This document shows positions 1 through 7,266 of a stretch of DNA of 64,000 bases, piece by piece (positions within the stretch are counted from its first letter, which is position 1; the number at the start of each line of letters is the position of its first letter). The notes under the pieces are model-generated. The model had not been told where the DNA came from and did no database searches. It worked only from the letters and a program-made list of their open reading frames with translations. Location of the stretch: NCBI GenBank assembly GCA_000526435.1, contig JAGB01000002.1, positions 682,001 to 746,000 of the forward strand, read 5' to 3'. The position numbers were made by a program, and so were the translations under genes. Source of the DNA: Caldicoprobacter oshimai DSM 21659 (GTDB lineage Bacteria; Bacillota; Clostridia; Caldicoprobacterales; Caldicoprobacteraceae).

Positions 1-32
1 CAAAAAAATTAAAAGAAGAATGCATGAGTACC

Positions 33-512
33 TCAGCAGGGACGAATGACTCCACAGGCCAAGCGCCTGCCCGCGTTGCCTGCCGGTTGAGAGCGATAGT
101 CATCAGGATTCTCGTGAATGATAACTGAGTGCCCCACCACATCCCAAACCTTGAATTTATCCGTAAAAAAGGTCATTCGGGCATAGCCGTTATTTGAAAA
201 CAATACCGGGAAATCCCCTACATGGTTGCCGTGAGGCTGCTGCGTGGGATTCCAGTGCCCTCCCGCCTGCTGGAACGGGTCCTGAGGATCGCCCACATCG
301 CAGTTGCCAAACTCGTGTATATGAAAACCATGTGGCCCAATGGGTTGTCCTCCAGGAGGCGCCGGCTGATACGGCGGAAGCCCCATTACCTCAACATAAA
401 CCTCTGTGCCACCCGGCACATCGGTAAACACCACTATGCCTCTGAGCTGAGGGGCCAGTGGCCCTCCTTTTATCTCGGCAATGGCCATAAAAGGCCGATG
501 CACTGAATACAT
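33..512 (-). CDS. sodC: Cu/Zn-type superoxide dismutase family protein, cytoplasmic form
   Basis: A 159-residue protein of the Cu/Zn superoxide dismutase family, which turns superoxide into oxygen and peroxide. The expected metal ligands are visible: HIH in GFHIHEFGNC, GGHW, HGNH followed by GDFP, and HSVIIHENPDD near the end. The two Cys that normally form the intramolecular disulfide are in FGNC and LACGVI. No signal peptide or lipobox is seen, so it is predicted to be cytoplasmic, like B. subtilis YojM. GGGAGG lies 7 bases before the chosen ATG at 512; a second Met (residue 9) would trim the N-terminus. It stands alone behind its own promoter. Superoxide reductase or Mn/Fe SOD would be more usual in an anaerobe. 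Metal loading cannot be judged from sequence. Confidence 0.9.
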   Translation of the reverse strand: MYSVHRPFMAIAEIKGGPLAPQLRGIVVFTDVPGGTEVYVEVMGLPPYQPAPPGGQPIGPHGFHIHEFGNCDVGDPQDPFQQAGGHWNPTQQPHGNHVGDFPVLFSNNGYARMTFFTDKFKVWDVVGHSVIIHENPDDYRSQPAGNAGRRLACGVIRPC

Positions 513-579
513 TCCAGATTCCTCCCGTCCATCCGTTTTATCTGAATACGATGCATATTCATCTAAGCCTTGAAAGAGT

Positions 580-608
580 ATTCTAGGTTAACTTTTTGTC
601 TTATCCAA
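580..608 (-). promoter_or_regulatory. Sigma-A-type promoter of the SOD gene
   Basis: On the minus strand TTGGAT and TAGAAT are separated by 17 bases, about 70 bases upstream of the SOD start codon. The nearest promoter-like pair for this gene; prediction only. Confidence 0.5.
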
Positions 609-727
609 AATTTTGCTACAATTTGATGCCTTAACACCGGCTATTGAACACCTCATCTGAATACTTTCATCTTGTGCCCTGTATTATTAATATATTCACA
701 AACAGCACATCCGGCTATTTCCTGGCC

Positions 728-764
728 AAAAAAATAAAAGGCCTGTTTTGCAACAGGCCTTCTA
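728..764 (-). terminator. Rho-independent terminator after rpmA
   Basis: On the minus strand an AAGGCCTGTT stem, short GCA-rich loop and matching arm are followed by TTTTATTTTTTT. It lies about 15 bases beyond the rpmA stop and ends the rplU-prp-rpmA unit. Confidence 0.9.
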
Positions 765-778
765 TCGTGCCATCCCCT

Positions 779-1090
779 TTACTGTCGTACAGTAGCTATT
801 TCAGCCACCTGTTCCACAGGATATACGCTCACCCTCTTCTTGTCCTTGCCAAGCCTTTCAAACTTTACAATACCGTCAATCTTGGCAAAAAGGGTATCAT
901 CCTTTCCCAATCCTACATTCAAGCCTGGATGTATCTTGGTACCTCTCTGACGCACCAGGATGTTACCCGCCAGCACGAACTGGCCGTCAGCTCTTTTTAC
1001 ACCAAGGCGCTTTGACTCGCTGTCACGTCCGTTACGGGAGCTACCTACTCCCTTTTTGTGTGCAAAAAGCTGAAGATTCATCCTGAACAT
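779..1090 (-). CDS. rpmA: 50S ribosomal protein L27 with cleavable N-terminal extension
   Basis: Ribosomal protein L27, a large-subunit protein whose N-terminus reaches the peptidyl-transferase centre. The 103-residue product starts [14 protein letters not shown]; the first nine residues ending in LQLF are the Firmicute extension that the Prp protease removes to expose AHKKG. The core ([32 protein letters not shown]) is canonical. GGAGG lies 9 bases before the start. It is the last gene of rplU-prp-rpmA and abuts prp exactly. Confidence 0.98.
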   Translation of the reverse strand: MFRMNLQLFAHKKGVGSSRNGRDSESKRLGVKRADGQFVLAGNILVRQRGTKIHPGLNVGLGKDDTLFAKIDGIVKFERLGKDKKRVSVYPVEQVAEIATVRQ

Positions 1091-1426
1091 CTACCTCAAC
1101 CTCCTTTCTTCAACTTTAATGTATGTTCCGTATCCCTCCTGTATGCTTCTCAAACCGCACAGCATAGTTTCTAAAACTATATTCGCTTTTTCCCGAAGGT
1201 CAAATGGAAGCCCTTCAGGAACGCTGCACCGGGCTTCTCCCGGCCTTTGGTCATATACTACCTCAATCCCCACCACATCCGTCAAGCCCAGAATGGCCGT
1301 CTGGACAATCGCAGACACCGCGGCGCACACTATATCCTTTCCCGCCTCGGCATATCCCGAATGACCGGACACCTCAAAACCTATTATATCGCCCGATGGA
1401 GCTCTGTTTACCACCGCATGAATCAT
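1091..1426 (-). CDS. prp: Ribosomal-processing cysteine protease Prp
   Basis: A 111-residue Prp (YsxB) protease. In Firmicutes it cleaves the N-terminal extension of L27 and is essential in Staphylococcus aureus. The catalytic dyad is visible in GHSGYAEAGKDIVCAAVSA: His22 and Cys34. It lies between rplU and rpmA, the conserved position, and its stop directly precedes the rpmA start. The ribosome-binding site is weak (AGGTTGG), which may keep the protease below the level of its substrate; that is inference. Confidence 0.96.
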   Translation of the reverse strand: MIHAVVNRAPSGDIIGFEVSGHSGYAEAGKDIVCAAVSAIVQTAILGLTDVVGIEVVYDQRPGEARCSVPEGLPFDLREKANIVLETMLCGLRSIQEGYGTYIKVEERRLR

Positions 1427-1452
1427 AGGCCAACCTGCTATTACCAGCGGGT

Positions 1453-1767
1453 TTATCCAATAATCTTGGTAATGCGGATCTGGGTGTAGGGTTGACGATG
1501 ACCGTATTTCCTGCGGTAATTCTTCTTGGGCTTGTACTTGTACACGATAATCTTTTTGCCTTTCCCGTGCTTCAAAACCTCGGCCTCAACCTTTGCCCCT
1601 TCCAACAGAGGAGTTCCCACTTTCAGGTTATTGCCATCGTCGCTTATGGCCAGCACCTCGCTGATTTCAATAGTGGATCCTTCCTGCGCATCCAGCTTTT
1701 CAACGTTCAAAATATCCCCTTCATGCACCCTGTACTGCTTTCCGCCTGTTCTAATAATAGCGTACAT
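1453..1767 (-). CDS. rplU: 50S ribosomal protein L21
   Basis: Ribosomal protein L21, 104 residues, beginning [14 protein letters not shown] and ending with the basic [14 protein letters not shown] segment typical of the family. The open frame extends 28 codons further upstream, but GGAGGAGG just before the ATG at 1767 and the family length set this start; the upstream part is non-coding leader. First gene of rplU-prp-rpmA. Confidence 0.97.
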   Translation of the reverse strand: MYAIIRTGGKQYRVHEGDILNVEKLDAQEGSTIEISEVLAISDDGNNLKVGTPLLEGAKVEAEVLKHGKGKKIIVYKYKPKKNYRRKYGHRQPYTQIRITKIIG

Positions 1768-1851
1768 TCTGTACACCTCCTCCAACCAGACTCGCCGAAT
1801 GGTGGTATCCCCCATGGGAATTTTAAAACCACATTCGAGCGGCTTATGCAC
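1768..1851 (-). promoter_or_regulatory. rplU 5' leader (candidate L21 leader RNA)
   Basis: About 84 bases lie between the predicted transcription start and rplU. The stretch is GC-rich, with CCCATGGGGGATACCACC-like sequence, and reads open in frame with rplU without being L21. Firmicutes often have an L21 leader here that is thought to mediate autoregulation. Assignment is by position and partial resemblance; no covariance search was possible. Confidence 0.5.
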
Positions 1852-1857
1852 TCGCTA

Positions 1858-1887
1858 ATTGTAACATATAACACGTCCTGTTGTCAA
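1858..1887 (-). promoter_or_regulatory. Sigma-A promoter of rplU-prp-rpmA
   Basis: On the minus strand TTGACA and TACAAT are separated by 18 bases, placing transcription start near 1851. A strong consensus match, as expected for a ribosomal protein operon. Confidence 0.8.
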
Positions 1888-1936
1888 TTTGGTATTAAAA
1901 ATTCGCACAATTACAGGATTTTTCCGGCCATCAAAC

Positions 1937-2329
1937 TTATACGTGCAGTTCATTGTAGGTTTTATCCTCCACCGGATAAAGCCACACCACTTCTTTTTCT
2001 AGCTGCTTGTAAAAGCCCCTCTGTTCCACCTGCAATTTAACAAATTCTTTGCTAGTATAGACCAACAAATCCACCGGCACCGGTATATTCAGAACATCCC
2101 ATTCGCTTGGCCTCTCGTAAAACGGCTTATCGGACTCCTTTACCACCACAATCAAATCAAGGTCACTTCCAACACCCCAATCTCCCCGTGCATAAGACCC
2201 AAAATATCCTATTCTCACTATATCTGACCTTATCTTTAATACTTTTTTTACCCACTTATCCAGTGAACTAACTACTTCGCTTAAATCAGGCCATTTTAGA
2301 ACGGACGAATTCAACGATCTCACAGGCAT
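1937..2329 (-). CDS. MNT-type nucleotidyltransferase (antitoxin of HEPN/MNT pair)
   Basis: A 130-residue minimal nucleotidyltransferase. The motif GSYARGDWGVGSDLD fits the GSX10DXD active site of the MntA family, with the metal-binding Asp pair followed by a beta strand (LIVVV) and a third acidic strand (PVDLLVY). In type VII toxin-antitoxin systems MntA neutralises HepT by adding AMP to it. AGGAGG lies 9 bases before the ATG at 2329, inside the upstream HEPN gene; the two genes overlap by 44 bases, indicating coupled translation. The target residue and activity are inferred from the family. Confidence 0.85.
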   Translation of the reverse strand: MPVRSLNSSVLKWPDLSEVVSSLDKWVKKVLKIRSDIVRIGYFGSYARGDWGVGSDLDLIVVVKESDKPFYERPSEWDVLNIPVPVDLLVYTSKEFVKLQVEQRGFYKQLEKEVVWLYPVEDKTYNELHV

Positions 2330-2675
2330 ACTTTATAGCCTCCTCGCTCTGTAAAGGGCCATAATGCTCAAAAGGTGCCCCTTCAGGATGACTGTCAGGA
2401 TATCTAGCAGGTATGTAAAAATTATCAAGCACCTTTGCCATATTAATGAGCCTATCTTCAACTCTAACCCCTTCCGGCAAGTCATATATGAGCCTGGCAA
2501 CAACATGCCCCCAGGCCTCCTGCCCCAGATAAAGATGAAGAGCTTTCACGGCTTTCTCCGCCGCTTGCTGGGATACAAAACAGGCCCATTCATGATGCCC
2601 ACTATCTCTGCACTTTTTTGCAAGTTCCAGGTCCTTTACAGCCTGGTTTAACCAGTCAAAGGCGCGGTTTGACAT
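2286..2675 (-). CDS. HEPN-domain protein (toxin of HEPN/MNT pair)
   Basis: An all-helical HEPN-domain protein of about 129 residues. HEPN toxins are typically metal-independent RNases with an RX4-6H motif; here ARYPDSH gives Arg-X4-His near residue 93. Conserved HEPN features include the N-terminal WLNQAVKDLELAK helix and QQAAEKAVKALH. AAGGAAG is 10 bases before ATG 2675; a TTG at 2681 with a shorter spacing is the alternative start. It overlaps the nucleotidyltransferase gene, forming the classic two-gene toxin-antitoxin unit. A non-toxic role is possible, since the Tyr that follows the motif in HepT is absent. Confidence 0.85.
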   Translation of the reverse strand: MSNRAFDWLNQAVKDLELAKKCRDSGHHEWACFVSQQAAEKAVKALHLYLGQEAWGHVVARLIYDLPEGVRVEDRLINMAKVLDNFYIPARYPDSHPEGAPFEHYGPLQSEEAIKYACEIVEFVRSKMA

Positions 2676-2832
2676 AGACAAGCTACTTCCTTTCTTAAAA
2701 CATATCTAAAATCTAGAATAATAATATCAAATTTCAGATGCTCTGTAAACTTGCAAAAAAGCATTGCCTAAACTGTATTCTGTTTAAAAATTATTTCCCA
2801 AAATGCGCATGCACCAGATTCAAAATTGGGGC

Positions 2833-2862
2833 TTGCATTTTTGGAGAATTTGTAGTATTATT
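2833..2862 (+). promoter_or_regulatory. Promoter of tRNA-Pro
   Basis: TTGCAT and TATTAT with 18 bases between, ending 21 bases before the mature 5' end of the tRNA. The -10 assignment could shift by a few bases because the region is AT-rich. Confidence 0.5.
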
Positions 2863-2883
2863 TATAGTGCTCGAAACGGTTAT

Positions 2884-2960
<77 letters not shown>

Positions 2961-2965
2961 AGCGA

Positions 2966-3000
2966 AAACCGCTCAGCCGTAAGGGTTGAGCGGTTTTTTC
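2966..3000 (+). terminator. Terminator after tRNA-Pro
   Basis: AAACCGCTCA and its complement TGAGCGGTTT enclose a short loop and run into TTTTTTC, six bases beyond the tRNA CCA end. Confidence 0.92.
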
Positions 3001-3087
3001 ATGGTCGAAAAGACACCCCAAAAAGTCGCTAAAAATGGCATAAATTTTCCAATGCAACAAGCACAACACTAACACATCACTTCATGT

Positions 3088-4203
3088 TCACGACGCAACA
3101 TTCGGGTAAGTGTACACCTTATCCAGATAGTTTTTCAGCACCACCTTTTCATCATCCATCGAGATGACGTACTCAGGATTTATGGGGATTTTGCCTCCAC
3201 CGCCGGGAGCGTCTATGACGTAAGTTGGAACAGCATAGCCGGATATATATCCCCTGAGGTTTTTGATTATATTGATTCCGGTCTCAACCGGCGTTCTGAA
3301 ATGGCCTATTCCCAGCGCCACGTCGCACTGGTACAGATAATAAGGCCGTACCCTGGCCTTGACCAGTTTCAACAACAGCTCCCTCATGGTTTCAACGTCA
3401 TCGTTTATACCTTTTAATAGAACCGTTTGATTGCCCAGGGGTATTCCAGCATCCACTATCCTCTCACAGGCAACTATAGACTGATGGGTGAGCTCAATCG
3501 GATGGTTGAAGTGCGTATTTATCCAGATGGGATGGTATTTCTTCAGCATGTTCAAAAGCTCACTTGTAATCCTCATGGGCAACACCACAGGGGTTCGCGT
3601 GCCTATCCGGATGATTTCGACATGCGGAATATCCCTCAGCATGGAGATTATGCGCTCCAAAAACTCATCGGGCAGTATAAAGGGATCTCCTCCAGACAGC
3701 AACACATCCCGTATATTCCGGTTATCCTTTATATATTCTATCGCCCGACTGACGGCCTCGTTGTCTATGGAGAAATCCTCCTCGCCAACAAAGCGCCGTC
3801 TCGTGCAGTGCCTACAATACATGGAACACTTATGGGTCAATATAAACAGCACCCTGTCGGGATACCGGTGCACGATGTTGGGAACCGGAGAATCCGCATC
3901 CTCCCCGAGAGGATCGGCCAGCTCATCGGGCCGAAACATCAACTCGTTGGCAGATGGAACTGCCTGGGCCCGGATAGGGCACCTTGGATTCTCTGGGTCC
4001 ATTAATGTGGTATAATAAGGAGTGATTGCCATCCTGTATTTATTGAGGCACATCTCTATCTCCTTTTGTTCCTCATCCGACAGGGGTATAACCTTCGCCA
4101 ACTGCTCTACCGTAGTAATCCTGTTTTTGACCTGCCACCTCCAGTCGTACCACTGGTCAGGCTCCACGTCCTCCCATAATTCTATCGAATGATAATCTCT
4201 CAC
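3088..4203 (-). CDS. kamA: L-lysine 2,3-aminomutase (KamA family, radical SAM, PLP)
   Basis: A 371-residue radical SAM aminomutase that moves the alpha-amino group of lysine to the beta carbon using a [4Fe-4S] cluster, SAM and pyridoxal phosphate. The cluster Cys are C126, C130 and C133 (CSMYCRHC). The PLP lysine is K338 in APGGGGK. Two Asp that bind the substrate side-chain amine in clostridial lysine 2,3-aminomutase (D293, D330) correspond here to D294 and D331 with the same 37-residue spacing, favouring lysine over glutamate (glutamate mutases carry Lys and Asn there). GTG start with a weak ribosome-binding site; somewhat shorter than the ~416-residue clostridial enzyme. No AblB-type beta-lysine acetyltransferase is adjacent; the neighbour is an ATP-grasp ligase. 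Confidence 0.92.
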   Translation of the reverse strand: MRDYHSIELWEDVEPDQWYDWRWQVKNRITTVEQLAKVIPLSDEEQKEIEMCLNKYRMAITPYYTTLMDPENPRCPIRAQAVPSANELMFRPDELADPLGEDADSPVPNIVHRYPDRVLFILTHKCSMYCRHCTRRRFVGEEDFSIDNEAVSRAIEYIKDNRNIRDVLLSGGDPFILPDEFLERIISMLRDIPHVEIIRIGTRTPVVLPMRITSELLNMLKKYHPIWINTHFNHPIELTHQSIVACERIVDAGIPLGNQTVLLKGINDDVETMRELLLKLVKARVRPYYLYQCDVALGIGHFRTPVETGINIIKNLRGYISGYAVPTYVIDAPGGGGKIPINPEYVISMDDEKVVLKNYLDKVYTYPNVAS

Positions 4204-4275
4204 AACACCATCTTCTTTCCTTGTAAATTTTTAAAATCAAAAACGCCCTAAAAGCGCTCGTTCACAAAATGATTT

Positions 4276-5298
4276 TCACATGACAGGAGCCATACCATAC
4301 CGCTTCAGGGCGCTATTTAATATCATCTTTATCACTGTATTATATTCCACACCGCAAAATTCCGCTATCATGGGATAATCGCTATATCCGGGGGCTAAAC
4401 CGGGAAGAGGATTAATCTCGATAAAATAAAACCTGTTGTCCTTTGACATGCGAAAATCCATGCGAGCAAAATCCCTGCACTGCAATACCCGGTAAATCTT
4501 ACCGGCAATATCCATTAGCTTCTTTTGCAGCTCAGGGCTCAAATCAGGCGGGCATACATATTCAACATATTTTTTATAATCCTTTTTCACCTCAAAGCTG
4601 TATATATTTTTACCATCTCGATCCTCTTTGTATACTATTTCCATTGGACTGAAAACCCTGGTCTCATGACCATTGCCTATAACGCCCACCGTAAATTCTC
4701 TGCCAGGGATAAACTCTTCAATCAGCATGGGCTGACCGTACAGTCGGAAGTTTCTCTCAAGCAAAGATTTGAGCTGTTCCATATTGTCCACTACGGCCAT
4801 ACTGGATATTCCCTTACTGGAACCCTCGGCATTGGGCTTGACGATGAGCGGGAACCTCAAATCACGCCTTATCCTTTCGCCTTCATGGGATATGAGCTGA
4901 TGCTTGGGTGTTAAAATTCTAAAAGAAGTGAGCAGCCTTTTGGTGAGTGCCTTATCAAGCGCTATGCACAGTGTGGTTTCGTCAGATCCAGTAAAGGGTA
5001 TTCCCAGGAAACTGAGAATGGCAGGAATGTGTGCCTCCCTTCCCCGTCCTCCCAATCCTTCGGCAATGTTAAACACGATGTCCACATGGACCTGCCTGAG
5101 CTTATCCAAAAAACTGTGGTCGGCCTCCATAAGTTCCACCCGGCAGCCAATCGACTCCAGGGCATTTTTGATGGCCATTACCGTATCTATGCTATCGTAT
5201 TCGGCTTCAATATCCTCCACGCTGCCCTTAATTCCTTTTTTCAGATTAAAGGCCAGGCCAACCCTGTATGATGAGGCTTCGCTTTCCAATTCAATCAC
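4276..5298 (-). CDS. D-Ala-D-Ala ligase-like ATP-grasp protein
   Basis: A 340-residue ATP-grasp enzyme of the D-alanine-D-alanine ligase superfamily. The Ddl-type fold is visible in order: FNIAEGLGGRGREAHIP, FLGIPFTGSD, IVKPNAEGSSKGI (nucleotide-binding lysine and glycine loop), EEFIPGREFTVGV, ARMDFRM and the metal site FIEINPLPGL. It lies 72 bases upstream of kamA on the same strand, so the two are probably co-transcribed, and it is not next to other cell-wall genes. It may join an amino acid, perhaps beta-lysine made by KamA, to another carboxylate; this is inference. A housekeeping Ddl cannot be excluded. Start uncertain: GTG 5298 sits very close to the AAGGGGGAA site, and a TTG 12 bases downstream is possible. 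Confidence 0.8.
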   Translation of the reverse strand: MIELESEASSYRVGLAFNLKKGIKGSVEDIEAEYDSIDTVMAIKNALESIGCRVELMEADHSFLDKLRQVHVDIVFNIAEGLGGRGREAHIPAILSFLGIPFTGSDETTLCIALDKALTKRLLTSFRILTPKHQLISHEGERIRRDLRFPLIVKPNAEGSSKGISSMAVVDNMEQLKSLLERNFRLYGQPMLIEEFIPGREFTVGVIGNGHETRVFSPMEIVYKEDRDGKNIYSFEVKKDYKKYVEYVCPPDLSPELQKKLMDIAGKIYRVLQCRDFARMDFRMSKDNRFYFIEINPLPGLAPGYSDYPMIAEFCGVEYNTVIKMILNSALKRYGMAPVM

Positions 5299-5551
5299 TT
5301 CCCCCTTACCCTACACATTTATATAGCGCCCTCTGGAGCGCAAACAAATTTATTTTATCTAATTATAAGCATACTGAAACCTAAATAAAATCCTCAAAAA
5401 AGATTGTCTATTACTATTTGGGGAAGTGTTGAAGGCTTTCATCTTTTTATCTCACTGTGTTATTGCATATTGAATTATTTTAAATGTTTACTCATTTCCA
5501 CACATTTGCCATTTAAAACCATTTCAATGCAAAAAATTTGCTCCTCTCAAG
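5299..5551. other. Intergenic stretch between divergent genes
   Basis: AT-rich DNA between the ATP-grasp gene and the ferritin-like gene. Apart from the sigma-K-like promoter at its right end I see no gene, RNA or repeat. Confidence 0.5.
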
Positions 5552-5580
5552 AACCTTCTTTCAGCACATTTCATACAATG
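5552..5580 (+). promoter_or_regulatory. Sigma-K (mother-cell)-type promoter of the ferritin-like gene
   Basis: AACC, 16 bases, then CATACAATG fits the Bacillus sigma-K pattern mACm-N16-CATAnnnTA, with one deviation at the last base. It ends about 45 bases before the GTG start of a coat-like protein. CATACAAT also fits sigma-E, but no good sigma-E -35 is present. Consensus match only. Confidence 0.5.
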
Positions 5581-5624
5581 TTAATGTTAAAAGATAAAAC
5601 CAACGATTTCTGGAGGTGAACAAG

Positions 5625-6230
5625 GTGTACAGCTATAACGGCGCAAATCATCATGAAGACTACAACTACTACGATGATTACTATAACGACTACTATAATG
5701 ACTACTACCCCAGTTACGGCAACCACGGCAGATATGACTACATGGATAATGAACACTGTGGCTGCTGGGATCCCTATAGTCCGGAAATGGACCCTTACTG
5801 CTACCCTGTCTCGCCGGGCCTTATAAGAAGCCTGGAAGAATACATCAAAGACGAGCTTACAGACAGCAGGTATTATGAACTGCTGGCACAAAAAGCGCCC
5901 ACCCAGAGAGCAAAGGATCTACTTATGGAATTCAGCAAAGACGAAAAGATGCATGCCCAAGACTTCATGAACGCCTATTTTATGCTGACCGGAAGAAGGT
6001 ATCAACCTCCAAAGATTGAAGACCCTAAAGTCCCTGACGATTTCATGGAGGCATTGCAGCAGAGGATACTGGCCGAAACCAACGATTACAAAAAATACGG
6101 AGAACAGTACCTCAAAGCCCATACTGCCTATCTCCGCGACCTGTTCTTCATGACCAGGACATCAGAGGCACGGCACGCCATGAGAATCCCCTACCTGATG
6201 CACGAACACCACAGGCAGACCATGAGATAA
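5625..6230 (+). CDS. Ferritin-like protein with Tyr-rich N-terminus (probable spore protein)
   Basis: A 201-residue protein in two parts. Residues 1-50 are packed with Tyr, Asp, Asn and His (repeated DDYYNDYY units, then CGCWDPY). Residues ~65-200 are a four-helix ferritin/rubrerythrin-like domain with carboxylate/His motifs (EEYIKDELTDSRYYELL, EFSKDEKMHAQDF, EARHAMRIP). GGAGG lies 8 bases before GTG 5625, which sets the start; the GTG three codons upstream is inside that site. Tyr-rich extensions are typical of spore coat proteins, where tyrosines can be cross-linked. With the sigma-K-like promoter this suggests a coat or inter-coat protein able to bind Fe or Mn; the function itself is unproven. 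Confidence 0.75.
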   Translation: MYSYNGANHHEDYNYYDDYYNDYYNDYYPSYGNHGRYDYMDNEHCGCWDPYSPEMDPYCYPVSPGLIRSLEEYIKDELTDSRYYELLAQKAPTQRAKDLLMEFSKDEKMHAQDFMNAYFMLTGRRYQPPKIEDPKVPDDFMEALQQRILAETNDYKKYGEQYLKAHTAYLRDLFFMTRTSEARHAMRIPYLMHEHHRQTMR

Positions 6231-6253
6231 AAAGTTTTATTAATTACAAAGTA

Positions 6254-6304
6254 CAAAGGCAATTCAATCTCTATCTTAACACGGATAGAGATGAATTGCC
6301 TTTG
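6254..6304. terminator. Long hairpin, probable terminator after the ferritin-like gene
   Basis: A near-perfect inverted repeat: AAAGGCAATTCAATCTCTATC pairs with a complementary arm around a TTAACAC loop. There is no good T-run in either direction, so it may act as a bidirectional terminator or mRNA 3' stabiliser. Confidence 0.6.
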
Positions 6305-6403
6305 CGTATACAAAAATATTTTCGGGCATTAAGCCGTCATTTTCAACCACTCAATATGAGTCAAATGTAATTTCACGTTCGACTTCCCAGTAAAACAGCT
6401 AAA

Positions 6404-6850
6404 TTACAGGGCTTCCAGTACCTCCTGCTCGGTAACCGTGAGCACTTTTGAGAGGTCAAGGAGTATGACCAGGCCGCTGTCCAATCTAGCCACGCCAGTT
6501 ATATAATCCTTGTTTATCCTGGTCATCTCAGGGGGGTCGCTTATCCTGGAAGAGTCAACCCTTAAAACCTCTGTGACCTCATCCACTATAAAGGCCACCT
6601 TCTTTTTGCCCACCTCTGCCACGATAAACCGTGCCTCACGGCCGTAATCGGATTGCCCCAGCCTGAACCTCTTCTTAAGGTCCAGCACAGGCACAACCTC
6701 CTGGCGGTAGTCGATTACGCCCTCAATGAAGTCGGGATTGTTTGGGACTTTCGTTGGCTTCACCGGCAAAATGATCTCCTGGATGTTATGTATTTGTGCG
6801 CCATACATCTCATTTCCCAGCCTGAACACCACAAACTGCATCTCATCCAT
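6404..6850 (-). CDS. cheW: Chemotaxis coupling protein CheW
   Basis: A 148-residue CheW-domain protein that links methyl-accepting receptors to the kinase CheA in the chemotaxis array. Characteristic segments are FRLGNEMYGAQIHNIQEII, PNNPDFIEGVIDYRQEVVPVLDLKKRF and FIVDEVTEVLR. The open frame runs 14 codons further, but GGGGG seven bases before ATG 6850 and the family N-terminus (MDEMQFVVFRL) set the start. It stands alone, away from cheA, near the late flagellar locus. Confidence 0.95.
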   Translation of the reverse strand: MDEMQFVVFRLGNEMYGAQIHNIQEIILPVKPTKVPNNPDFIEGVIDYRQEVVPVLDLKKRFRLGQSDYGREARFIVAEVGKKKVAFIVDEVTEVLRVDSSRISDPPEMTRINKDYITGVARLDSGLVILLDLSKVLTVTEQEVLEAL

Positions 6851-7097
6851 ACAGCATCCCCCTTTTCCTTTTCTGTCAACCCTTCTTACCAAAATCGCTT
6901 TCTTCGTGATATTTTCTACACTTTCGACACATTTTCCTGCTTTTTAATGCTAAAAATTGTTCATCTTTTTATGCTCCTTTCCCCACACAGTTCAGTCGTA
7001 CGTCATTTGCCGTGCGTTATTGGCTATTTAATAAGTTATTAGCTACTTCCCGTATTCGTTAGCCCATTTTAGCTCCAACGTAAATATAAAAAACATC

Positions 7098-7200
7098 TCG
7101 ATGAACACTGTACATCGAGTACATTACACATTTGAGCGACCACTATATAGATTCGAGCACTATACATTAATGATCGAAACGAGTACTATACATTATAATG
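7098..7200. repeat. Degenerate tandem repeats upstream of cheW
   Basis: Between prfB and cheW several copies of a GAGYACTATACATTA-like unit recur about every 20-25 bases (around 7104, 7132, 7154 and 7181). No gene is visible in this AT-rich stretch. They resemble a row of protein-binding sites but match no site I know. Confidence 0.45.
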
Positions 7201-7266
7201 ACACCATATATCACAACCAATACTATCTAAGCAGGTAAAAAAATAAACAGGGGATGGTCAGCAGCT

